From: Acidobacteriota bacterium
Lineage (GTDB): Bacteria; Acidobacteriota; Vicinamibacteria; Vicinamibacterales; 2-12-FULL-66-21
Direction of reading: 5' to 3'
DNA: 8,660 nt
Assembly (NCBI GenBank): GCA_013817065.1
Contig: JACDDJ010000155.1
Span: forward strand, 1 to 8,660
In this document: positions 1 through 5,755 of the stretch, in pieces
How the letters are laid out: the number at the start of each line of letters is the position of its first letter
Position numbering within the stretch: position 1 is the stretch's first letter
Position numbers and translations under genes: made by a program
Notes under the pieces: generated by a model
Databases searched by the model: none
The model's input: only the letters and a program-made list of their open reading frames with translations
What the model was told of the DNA's origin: nothing

Positions 1-1230
1 TGGCGCACCGGACGGCTCGTACTGGAGCGACCGGAACATCCCGATGCCGCGATTGAACTTTCGATCCGGCAGACGCAACCGCTCCGACATGCCGTGGCGC
101 TCGAAGATCTTGTTCCAGCGCGCCACACCCGCTTCGCAGTCACCCACGTACCAATCGCGCAGCACCTCGTTCATGGCTGAGCGCATCGGCACATGCTCGA
201 GCCGCAGGCCATCGCCATTGGGGACGTTGAGCTCGTAGTACGACTCGCCGACGTGATGGTCCGCAAATTTCTCCTCCTGCGCCCGTCCCTTCAGACCATT
301 GCCGAAGTAGGACGCCGCGTTGGTCGACACCTCGTTGCCATGCAGATCGAGCGACAGGCTGAACCAGAGGTTAATGAATTTCTGGATCGTGGGGATGTCG
401 ATGCCGCCGACCTTGCGGACGTCTTCCGAGAACCCGGATTCCTTCAGCAACTGGCAGGTCCGCTCAACGATGCGGGCGATGCCGGTCTCGCCGACGAACA
501 TGTGGTGCGCTTCTTCCGTCAGCATGAAGCGGGTCGTTCTCGACAGTGGATCGAGCGAGCTTTCCGAGAGGGAGAGCAGCTGCGACTTGCCGTCACGATC
601 GGTGAACATCGTGAACATGAAGAAGTCGAGCCAGTTCTCGATCGGCTCGTTGAAGGCATCCAGGATGCGCGGCTTGTCACGGTTGCCGCTCTGACGCGCC
701 AGCAGCTCCTCGGCCTCGTCGCGGCCATCGCGACCGAAGTACGAGTGCAGCAGGTAAACCATCGCCCACAGATGGCGGCCCTCTTCGACGTTGACCTGGA
801 ACAGGTTGCGGAGGTCGTACATGCTCGGGCAACGCTGGCCCAGCCACCGCTGCTGTTCGACCGATGCTGGCTCGGTGTCGCCCTGGGTCACGATCAGGCG
901 TCGCAGCTGGTTGCGGAACTCGCCCGGCACCTCCTGCCAGACAGGTTGGCCGTAAAAGTCACCGAAGCCTATGCGCCGATCGTGGACCGGATCGGCGAGG
1001 AAGATGCCCCAGCGATACTCCGGCAGCTTGACCATCTCAAAGTGCGCCCATCCCGAGGGATCGACGCTGACGGCGGTACGCACATAGACCTGGTGGTAGT
1101 CCTGGAACCCCTGCGGGCCCATATCCTTCCACCACTGAATGTACTGCGGCTGCCAGTGCTCGAGCGCCCGCTGCAGGCGCTTGTTGCTGGAGAGGCCGAC
1201 GTTGTTCGGAATCTTCTCAGAAGAAATCAT
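1..1230 (-). CDS. boxB: Benzoyl-CoA 2,3-epoxidase (oxygenase) subunit B, C-terminus cut by window edge
   Basis: BoxB is the soluble diiron epoxidase that, with electrons from the reductase BoxA, converts benzoyl-CoA and O2 to the 2,3-epoxide in aerobic benzoate degradation. I translated the minus strand from the ATG at 1230 and obtained 410 uninterrupted residues. The family is about 470 residues long, so roughly 60 are missing beyond the left edge. The N-terminus (MISSEKIPNN) and segments such as RTAVSVDPSGW and TQGDTEPASVEQQR are characteristic. Two E-x-x-H motifs (E150/H153 in NVEEGRH, E240/H243 in LTEEAHHMF), with E120 and D211, supply a complete carboxylate-bridged diiron ligand set, and from memory these match the published BoxB numbering. 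An AAGGA Shine-Dalgarno sequence lies 7 nt before the ATG. The gene follows boxC by 77 bp on the same strand, so cotranscription is likely. BoxA would be expected to the left of the window. Confidence 0.96.
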   Translation of the reverse strand, partial: MISSEKIPNNVGLSSNKRLQRALEHWQPQYIQWWKDMGPQGFQDYHQVYVRTAVSVDPSGWAHFEMVKLPEYRWGIFLADPVHDRRIGFGDFYGQPVWQEVPGEFRNQLRRLIVTQGDTEPASVEQQRWLGQRCPSMYDLRNLFQVNVEEGRHLWAMVYLLHSYFGRDGRDEAEELLARQSGNRDKPRILDAFNEPIENWLDFFMFTMFTDRDGKSQLLSLSESSLDPLSRTTRFMLTEEAHHMFVGETGIARIVERTCQLLKESGFSEDVRKVGGIDIPTIQKFINLWFSLSLDLHGNEVSTNAASYFGNGLKGRAQEEKFADHHVGESYYELNVPNGDGLRLEHVPMRSAMNEVLRDWYVGDCEAGVARWNKIFERHGMSERLRLPDRKFNRGIGMFRSLQYEPSGAP

Positions 1231-1247
1231 TGGGGGATCCTTGTCAC

Positions 1248-1315
1248 GTGCTACGTGCGCCCGTGCTGCGTGCTAGGTGCTAGGTGCTAGGTGCTAGGTG
1301 CTAGGTGCTAGGTGC
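1248..1315. repeat. 7-bp tandem repeat (GTGCTAG)n in the boxC-boxB spacer
   Basis: Six perfect head-to-tail copies of GTGCTAG run from 1270 to 1311, followed by a partial GTGC. Three degenerate copies precede them (GTGCTAC at 1248, GTGCGCCC at 1255, GTGCTGC at 1263). Read on the minus strand, the transcribed unit is CTAGCAC, and the boxC stop codon TAG (1308-1310) lies within it. The array fills most of the 77-bp gap before boxB and stops short of the boxB ribosome binding site. The copy number is probably variable between strains. No function can be assigned. Confidence 0.95.
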
Positions 1316-2969
1316 GATTGAAATCAAACTCGGGGCGCTTCTGGGTTCCGTAGGCCGTTAGTGCGCCACCCTCACCAACCGCGTTCGGGCGAATAAAGAT
1401 CCAATTCTGCCACGCGGTCAGGCGTCCGAAAATCTTGGTTTCCATCGTCTCTGGTCCGGCGAAGCGGAGGTTGGCTTCCATGCCGGTGAGCGCGTCGGGT
1501 GAAAACGCCGCGCGGCCCTCGACCGCCAGGCGCACCTCATCGTCCCAGTCCAGTTCGTCGGGTGCGAATGACACCAGGCCGGCGTCCATCGCCGCCTGCG
1601 GATCGAAAGGCTCCTTCTCGCCGAGGACTTCGTCGACCCGCTCCGGTGTGCCGAGAAAGCGCGTCTGCAGGCGCGTGAGGCCGTTGCTCATCGGCAGGGA
1701 GCCGCCGTTCAGGCCCGACAGCGCGATCGTATTGGGCTGGTCCGGATCGTCGAGCATGTAGGAACGGTCCGCCGCGATTGCAAGTTCGAACAGCGATCCG
1801 GCAAAGCAACTGCCCGGCTCAATCCACGCGAAGAAGCTGCGCGATGTCAGATCGACGCGCTTCAACGTCCGCTTCATGAAGTGGATGATTTCGCGCACGG
1901 CCCAGTGGTCCTTGTGCTGCAGCAGCGTCTCGTCTACCGCGAGCACCGAGGCCTGATCACCAACGGTCTTGAGCACGACCGTGCCGATCAGCGGCTCGTT
2001 CAACCGAAGGCGGAGCAGCGCGTCGTCCAGCTCGCGGAATGCGCGAAGCGGCCAGAACTGATCGCCCGCCGCCATGATGCCGTCGATTGTCGTCGGCTGC
2101 TCGTCGATCGGAGCCGCGACCGTCAGCGTGGCGACGCGACGAGCCCGGTCGATCTCGAGCGTCACGGACGAATAGGTGACCGAATCGTCGGCGACGACAG
2201 CATTGAGCGGCCCCAGCGTAATGCCCGGGCCTGACTCCGGACGATCGGACTGCGCTGCGAGCTCCCTGGCCCGTCTGGCAACGCGCTCCTTGAACTGGCT
2301 CGTAGGATAGACCGCATCGACGAGCCGCCACTCGACCGCGCGCTTGCCGCGCACGCCTTCAGCAATGGTGCTGAAAAAGTCGGCAAGGTCGCGGCGGACC
2401 TTTCGCTTGTCGACGACGCGAGTGAGACCACCGGTACCGGGCAGCACGGCGAGCAGTGGCGTCTCGGGCAAACTGACCGCGGAGTTCCCGTCGTCGACGA
2501 GGATGATCTCGTCGCATGCGAGTGCAAGTTCGTAACCCCCGCCCGCGCAGATGCCGTTGAGCGCGGCGAGGAACTTGATGCCGGAATTCTCGCTGGCATC
2601 CTCCATCGCGAGGCGCGTCTCGTTGGTGAACTTACAGAAGTTCACCTTCCAGTTGTGCGTCGAGCCGCGCAACATGAAGATGTTCGCGCCGGCACAGAAA
2701 ATCCGCTCCTTGAGGCTGGTCACGACCACCGTCCGCACGTCGGGATGTTCGAACCGGATCCGCTGAATCGCGTCGGCGAGCTCGATGTCGACGCCGAGAT
2801 CGTAGGAGTTGAGCTTCAGCTTGTAGTCCGGCGAGAGGCCGGCGTCCTCTCTTACATCCATCGACAGCGTTGCCACCGGGCCGTCGAAGTCGAGTTTCCA
2901 GTGGTTGTAGGTAACCGGCGTGCGTTCGAACGTGATCCGGTCGGGAATGCTGTGAGTTGCGGTGGCCAT
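1308..2969 (-). CDS. boxC: Benzoyl-CoA-dihydrodiol lyase (2,3-epoxybenzoyl-CoA dihydrolase)
   Basis: BoxC hydrolyses 2,3-epoxybenzoyl-CoA, opening the ring and releasing formate plus 3,4-dehydroadipyl-CoA semialdehyde. It belongs to the crotonase (enoyl-CoA hydratase) superfamily. From the ATG at 2969 it has 553 residues, close to the usual BoxC length of about 555. The first crotonase-type domain carries both oxyanion-hole segments: FCAGANIFMLRG (residues 91-102) and NGICAGGGYELALACDE (138-154). They are followed by a PETPLLAVLPGTGGLTR segment equivalent to the P-E...PG-GG-T-R motif. The second half contains a degenerate crotonase-like domain (SLFELAIAADRSYML), as is usual in BoxC. An upstream in-frame TTG at 3005 would add 12 residues, but the family normally starts near the ATG. 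There is no good Shine-Dalgarno sequence. The stop codon falls in a 7-bp tandem repeat. The gene is divergent from boxR and probably heads the boxC-boxB transcript. Confidence 0.96.
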   Translation of the reverse strand: MATATHSIPDRITFERTPVTYNHWKLDFDGPVATLSMDVREDAGLSPDYKLKLNSYDLGVDIELADAIQRIRFEHPDVRTVVVTSLKERIFCAGANIFMLRGSTHNWKVNFCKFTNETRLAMEDASENSGIKFLAALNGICAGGGYELALACDEIILVDDGNSAVSLPETPLLAVLPGTGGLTRVVDKRKVRRDLADFFSTIAEGVRGKRAVEWRLVDAVYPTSQFKERVARRARELAAQSDRPESGPGITLGPLNAVVADDSVTYSSVTLEIDRARRVATLTVAAPIDEQPTTIDGIMAAGDQFWPLRAFRELDDALLRLRLNEPLIGTVVLKTVGDQASVLAVDETLLQHKDHWAVREIIHFMKRTLKRVDLTSRSFFAWIEPGSCFAGSLFELAIAADRSYMLDDPDQPNTIALSGLNGGSLPMSNGLTRLQTRFLGTPERVDEVLGEKEPFDPQAAMDAGLVSFAPDELDWDDEVRLAVEGRAAFSPDALTGMEANLRFAGPETMETKIFGRLTAWQNWIFIRPNAVGEGGALTAYGTQKRPEFDFNRT

Positions 2970-2975
2970 CGGCCA

Positions 2976-3005
2976 AGCGTACCCGTCCGCGTCGCACGGT
3001 GTCAA
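2976..3005 (-). promoter_or_regulatory. Possible boxC promoter (TTGACA - 18 bp - TACGCT)
   Basis: On the minus strand a perfect TTGACA (3005-3000) is followed after 18 bp by TACGCT (2981-2976), and then by only 6 nt before the boxC ATG. The -35 box is ideal but the -10 box is poor (3 of 6 matches). If used, it would give an essentially leaderless boxC mRNA. An alternative -10 box, TATACT at 3014-3009, lies further upstream but has no matching -35 box. Both readings are inference. Confidence 0.35.
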
Positions 3006-3006
3006 G

Positions 3007-3052
3007 GCAGTATAGTGCGCAGATTGCTAGCGGATGTGTAATATAGTGCGCA
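3007..3052. promoter_or_regulatory. Candidate BoxR operator pair: direct repeat TATAGTGCGCA
   Basis: The exact 11-bp sequence TATAGTGCGCA occurs at 3011-3021 and again at 3042-3052, so the copies are 31 bp apart, close to three helical turns. The first copy is also the right half of a near-palindrome, GCAGTATAGTGC (3007-3018), with a single mismatched pair. The second copy overlaps the first codons of boxR. Placement between boxC and the divergent regulator gene suggests BoxR binding and autoregulation. GTGC-containing half-sites would fit the BoxR/BzdR group in general, but I cannot test binding here. Confidence 0.55.
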
Positions 3053-3786
3053 CCTTGGGCGAAGACATCCTGGCCGCACTCGGCCGCCGCGCTCGCGCTC
3101 AGCGTTTGTCGCGCGGGTGGACCCTGCGCGAGGCCGCCGAACGGTCGGGCGTATCGCCGCGCTTCCTCGTCCAGCTCGAATCCGGCCATGGCAACATCTC
3201 GGTCCGACGACTTGCTGATCTCGCGGAGGCACTCGAGACCACTCCAGGCGTCCTGCTCTCATCCTCCGAGCCTGGAACGCCTTCGGTGATCGCATTGCTC
3301 GGACTTCGAGGGGCAGGCAAGACGACCATCGGACGCAAGCTGGCGAAGCGGCGGCGGGTTCCGTTCGTCGAGCTCGACAAGAAAATTGAACAGGCGGCGG
3401 ACCTGAGTCTCGGAGAATTGTTCACGCTGCACGGCGAGGACTACTACCGCCGCCTCGAACGCGAGGTGCTGCAGGACGTCCTCGCTGAAGGTGTGCCGAT
3501 GGTTCTCGCGACCGGCGGTGGCCTGGTCGCATCCCCGGACACGTTCGCGATGCTGAGGCGTTCGGCAAAGTCCGTCTGGCTGCGTGCGTCACCCGAGGAT
3601 CACTGGAACCGCGTCGTGCGCCAGGGTGATCGCCGTCCGATGACCGATCACCCCCAGGCGATGGCGGACTTGCGCTCTCTCCTCGCGGCCCGTGAGCCGC
3701 TCTACGCACTCGCCGATCACACCGTCGACACCTCGGCGCGGACCGTGGAGGAGGTCATCGAACTGATCGAGCAACACCTGGCGTAG
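3034..3786 (+). CDS. boxR: BoxR-type transcriptional regulator (XRE HTH + shikimate-kinase-like domain)
   Basis: This is a predicted benzoyl-CoA-responsive repressor of the box genes, 250 residues from the ATG at 3034. Residues 17-70 form a Cro/C1-type helix-turn-helix (SRGWTLREAAERSGVSPRFL, then QLESGHGNISVRRLADLAEAL). From residue about 85 there is a shikimate-kinase-like domain: Walker A GLRGAGKTT (90-98), FVELDKKIE, YYRRLEREVL, the ATGGG motif and a RRPM lid segment. In BoxR/BzdR proteins this domain senses benzoyl-CoA and is not biosynthetic. BoxR and BzdR are usually near 300 residues; here the linker between domains is only about 15 residues. The start is uncertain: GTG at 3046 and TTG at 3055 are in frame, and no strong Shine-Dalgarno sequence marks the ATG. 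Divergent placement next to boxC supports the role. A bare aroK is excluded by the fused HTH. Confidence 0.88.
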   Translation: MCNIVRTLGEDILAALGRRARAQRLSRGWTLREAAERSGVSPRFLVQLESGHGNISVRRLADLAEALETTPGVLLSSSEPGTPSVIALLGLRGAGKTTIGRKLAKRRRVPFVELDKKIEQAADLSLGELFTLHGEDYYRRLEREVLQDVLAEGVPMVLATGGGLVASPDTFAMLRRSAKSVWLRASPEDHWNRVVRQGDRRPMTDHPQAMADLRSLLAAREPLYALADHTVDTSARTVEEVIELIEQHLA

Positions 3787-3795
3787 AACAAGAGC

Positions 3796-3850
3796 TTGCC
3801 GATTGCGGACTGCCGATTAGCAATTGCCATCCGCAATCGCCAATCGGCAA
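3796..3850. repeat. Inverted-repeat element between boxR and the asparaginase gene
   Basis: Two alternative stems share this 55-bp stretch. CGATTGCGGA (3800-3809) pairs perfectly over 10 bp with TCCGCAATCG (3830-3839). Alternatively, TTGCCGATT (3796-3804) pairs perfectly with AATCGGCAA (3842-3850). A further TGCCGATT copy lies inside, at 3811-3818. A short A/T-rich tract (ATTATTA) follows. It may end boxR transcription, or it may be a dispersed intergenic repeat of the genome. There is no run of T typical of an intrinsic terminator. Confidence 0.8.
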
Positions 3851-3872
3851 TTATTAGGTACACTCTGCGGCC

Positions 3873-5003
3873 ATGCGATCCGCATTAGCCGCCATCGTCT
3901 GCCTGACCCTGAGTGCCTCGCTCTCGTGTGCTGCGAACGCTTCACCGAACCCGCAGCCGGTCCCGACCCAGGCGCCGGCGACGCAACCGGTGCGGCAGCC
4001 CGCCCCACCCCAGACCTTGCCGCAGGCGCCGGCGAGCACCCCGGCTCCGTCGCCCGGCCCGCGCGTCCGGCTCGTTGCGACCGGCGGCACCATTTCCAAT
4101 CGCGCCGGCGGGCGTCTCACGGCTGAAGAACTGATCAAGGCGATCCCGGATCTTCCTCGCTATGCGACCCCGGAGTTCGAACAGTTCGCCAACACGTCGA
4201 GCTCCGCCATGACGATGGAACAATGGTTGAACCTGGCGCAGCGGATCAACGAGTTGTTCCGGACGAACGCGGCCCTGGCCGGCGTCGTGGTCACGAGCGG
4301 TACCGACACGCTCGAGGAGCTGGCGTACTTTCTGAACCTGACGGTCCGCGACGCGCGTCCCGTTGCGGTTGTCGGTTCGATGCGCAACCCGAGCACGCTT
4401 GGTTACGAAGGAGCTGCGAACCTGCTCGAGGGGTTTCGAGTCGCGGCGGATCCGGCCTCGCGTGGACGCGGCGTCATGGTGGTCCTCAACGACGAGATCA
4501 ACGCCGCGCGTGAGGTCACCAAGACCGACGCGCTCCGGCTGCACACCTTCCAGACCCGTGGCTATGGGCTGCTCGGCGTGATCGACCGCGATCGCGTCGT
4601 CTACTACCGCCGCGTCGAGCGCCGGCATACCGCTGACAGCGAGTTCGACGTGGCGGCGATGACCGCGCTCCCGCGCGTGGACGTCCTGCTCACCTATCAA
4701 GGCGCGAACGGTGACCTGATCCAGGCGGCGGTCGATGCCGGGGCCCAGGGCATCGTGATCGCGACGGCCGGCGCCGGGGCGATGAGTGGAACGCAGGGCG
4801 AGGGTGTACGTTACGCCACGAGCAAGGGAGTGCCAGTGGTGATGACGACCCGTACCGGAAGCGGACGGATTGCGGGCGGCGGACGAGGGTCGACGATCGC
4901 CGGAGAAGATCTCGCACCGATCAAGGCCAGGATCCTGCTGATGGTGGCGCTCGCGCAGACGAAAGACCTCAGCGAGCTGCGGCGAATCTTCTCAGAGTAC
5001 TAG
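3873..5003 (+). CDS. Secreted L-asparaginase (type II-like, asparaginase/glutaminase family)
   Basis: Predicted to hydrolyse L-asparagine to aspartate and ammonia, probably outside the cytoplasm. The 376-residue product begins with a hydrophobic signal sequence (about residues 4-20) with an A-N-A cleavage-type site near 21-23. SLSC at 16-19 is a poor lipobox because its -3 residue is Ser. A Pro/Ala/Gln-rich linker (25-63) precedes the catalytic domain. First catalytic motif: ATGGTIS with nucleophile T73. Second motif: VTSGTDTLEE with T144-D145. K217 in REVTKTD matches the conserved active-site lysine. The usual VTHGTDT has Ser in place of His, and the flexible loop after T73 lacks the Tyr seen in E. 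coli AnsB, so substrate preference could differ. Lysine is replaced by Arg before PVAVVGSMR. No Shine-Dalgarno sequence is evident. It is transcribed away from boxR and convergent with the following hydrolase. Confidence 0.92.
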   Translation: MRSALAAIVCLTLSASLSCAANASPNPQPVPTQAPATQPVRQPAPPQTLPQAPASTPAPSPGPRVRLVATGGTISNRAGGRLTAEELIKAIPDLPRYATPEFEQFANTSSSAMTMEQWLNLAQRINELFRTNAALAGVVVTSGTDTLEELAYFLNLTVRDARPVAVVGSMRNPSTLGYEGAANLLEGFRVAADPASRGRGVMVVLNDEINAAREVTKTDALRLHTFQTRGYGLLGVIDRDRVVYYRRVERRHTADSEFDVAAMTALPRVDVLLTYQGANGDLIQAAVDAGAQGIVIATAGAGAMSGTQGEGVRYATSKGVPVVMTTRTGSGRIAGGGRGSTIAGEDLAPIKARILLMVALAQTKDLSELRRIFSEY

Positions 5004-5004
5004 C

Positions 5005-5017
5005 GAGGCTGCGCCTC
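5005..5017. terminator. Small GC hairpin in a 34-bp convergent gap
   Basis: GAGGC-TGC-GCCTC forms a perfect 5-bp stem directly after the asparaginase stop codon, and a CCTCGAGG palindrome follows at 5022-5029. The two converging genes leave only 34 bp, so termination signals must lie here or inside the coding regions. There is no T tract; the call is weak. Confidence 0.25.
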
Positions 5018-5037
5018 AGACCCTCGAGGTAGCCCCT

Positions 5038-5739
5038 CTACTCCGCGGTCTCGCCCGGCTTCAGTGTGAGGACGTCGATGCCGAACGGTTTGACCAGCCG
5101 TTCGAGGTCCTCGGGGCGGCCGGTGAGGACCGGGAACGTACCGTAGTGCATCGGCACGACCTGCCGGACGGCGAGCATGCGCGCCGCCATCGCGGCCGCC
5201 TCCGGGCCCATCGTGTAGTGGCCGCCGATCGGGAGGAACGCAATCTCGGGCGCGTGCAGTTCGGCGATCAGCCGCATGTCGCCGAACAGCGCCGTGTCGC
5301 CGGCGAAGTAGAAAGACCTTCCGTCCTCCATCTTCACCACGAAGCCGGCGGCGAGCCCCAGATACACGGTGGCGTCGTTCTCGACGATTGAACTGGTGTG
5401 AATCGCCTGGGTCATCGTGATCTCGAGTCCGGCAGCACTGGCGGTCCCGCCGATGCCCATCCCCACGACGTTCTGCACACCTTTGCGCTCGAGCCACTGC
5501 GACAGCTCAAACACCGTCAGCGTGGTGGCGCCCGTTGCGCGCGCCACGTTCACAATGTCGCCGGTGTGGTCGAAATGACCGTGAGAGAGAAGAATGACAT
5601 CCGCCTGGTCGATGCGTTTGTGTTCGGGCGGGCAGGCGGGGTTGCCTTCGAGCCACGGGTCGGTGACGATCCGCTTTCCACCCGGGGTCGTGATCACGAA
5701 CGTTGCGTGACCGAGCCACTTGATCGACAGCTTGGACAT
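5038..5739 (-). CDS. Metal-dependent hydrolase, metallo-beta-lactamase fold, UPF0173 family
   Basis: The protein has 233 residues, the normal UPF0173 length, and is predicted to be a cytoplasmic two-metal hydrolase of unknown substrate. The metal-binding motif HGHFDH (H53, H55, D57, H58) is intact. Later ligands are also in place: H114 (QAIHTSS), D148 (FAGDTALFGD) and H198 (VPMHYGTF). The segment LPIGGHYTMGPEAAAMAARM is a UPF0173 hallmark. I chose the ATG at 5739 because the product then starts MSKLSIKWLGHATF, the normal family N-terminus; the open frame upstream is antisense to lipA. There is no Shine-Dalgarno sequence. TATACT lies 7 nt before the ATG, which suggests leaderless translation. 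It is divergent from lipA with a 13-bp gap. No biochemical role can be assigned from context. Confidence 0.93.
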   Translation of the reverse strand: MSKLSIKWLGHATFVITTPGGKRIVTDPWLEGNPACPPEHKRIDQADVILLSHGHFDHTGDIVNVARATGATTLTVFELSQWLERKGVQNVVGMGIGGTASAAGLEITMTQAIHTSSIVENDATVYLGLAAGFVVKMEDGRSFYFAGDTALFGDMRLIAELHAPEIAFLPIGGHYTMGPEAAAMAARMLAVRQVVPMHYGTFPVLTGRPEDLERLVKPFGIDVLTLKPGETAE

Positions 5740-5745
5740 AGCGCC

Positions 5746-5755
5746 CAGTATAATG
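5746..5755. promoter_or_regulatory. Overlapping divergent -10 boxes between the UPF0173 gene and lipA
   Basis: CAGTATAATG holds TATAAT on the plus strand (5749-5754, perfect consensus) and TATACT on the minus strand (5752-5747, 5 of 6). Plus-strand TCGACA (5724-5729) lies 19 bp upstream as a possible -35 box. The minus-strand transcript would start at about 5740, one base before the ATG of the hydrolase gene. The plus-strand transcript would start at about 5761, inside the nominal lipA 5' end. Confidence 0.5.

Noticed and set aside
193..1290. Long plus-strand open frame (365 codons) opposite boxB
   Set aside because: It lies wholly antisense to a clear diiron epoxidase and its end runs into the tandem repeat. 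Its length follows from high-GC codon bias, and it shows no recognisable motif.
1270..1315. CRISPR-like array
   Set aside because: The units are 7 bp with no spacers, so this is a simple tandem repeat.
2970..3005. boxC starting at the TTG at 3005
   Set aside because: The extra 12 residues are not typical of BoxC, and the TTG overlaps a TTGACA promoter-like box. The ATG at 2969 gives the usual N-terminus.
3020..3030. -35 element for boxR at TTGCTA (3024-3029)
   Set aside because: It is only 12 bp from the nearest TATAGT downstream, too close for a sigma-70-type promoter.
3301..3786. Stand-alone shikimate kinase (aroK)
   Set aside because: The domain is in one frame with an N-terminal XRE helix-turn-helix and lies beside boxC, which is the BoxR arrangement.
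3942..4700. Minus-strand open frame of 252 codons opposite the asparaginase gene
   Set aside because: An Arg/Val-rich shadow of a gene with intact catalytic motifs; no ribosome binding site and no family features.
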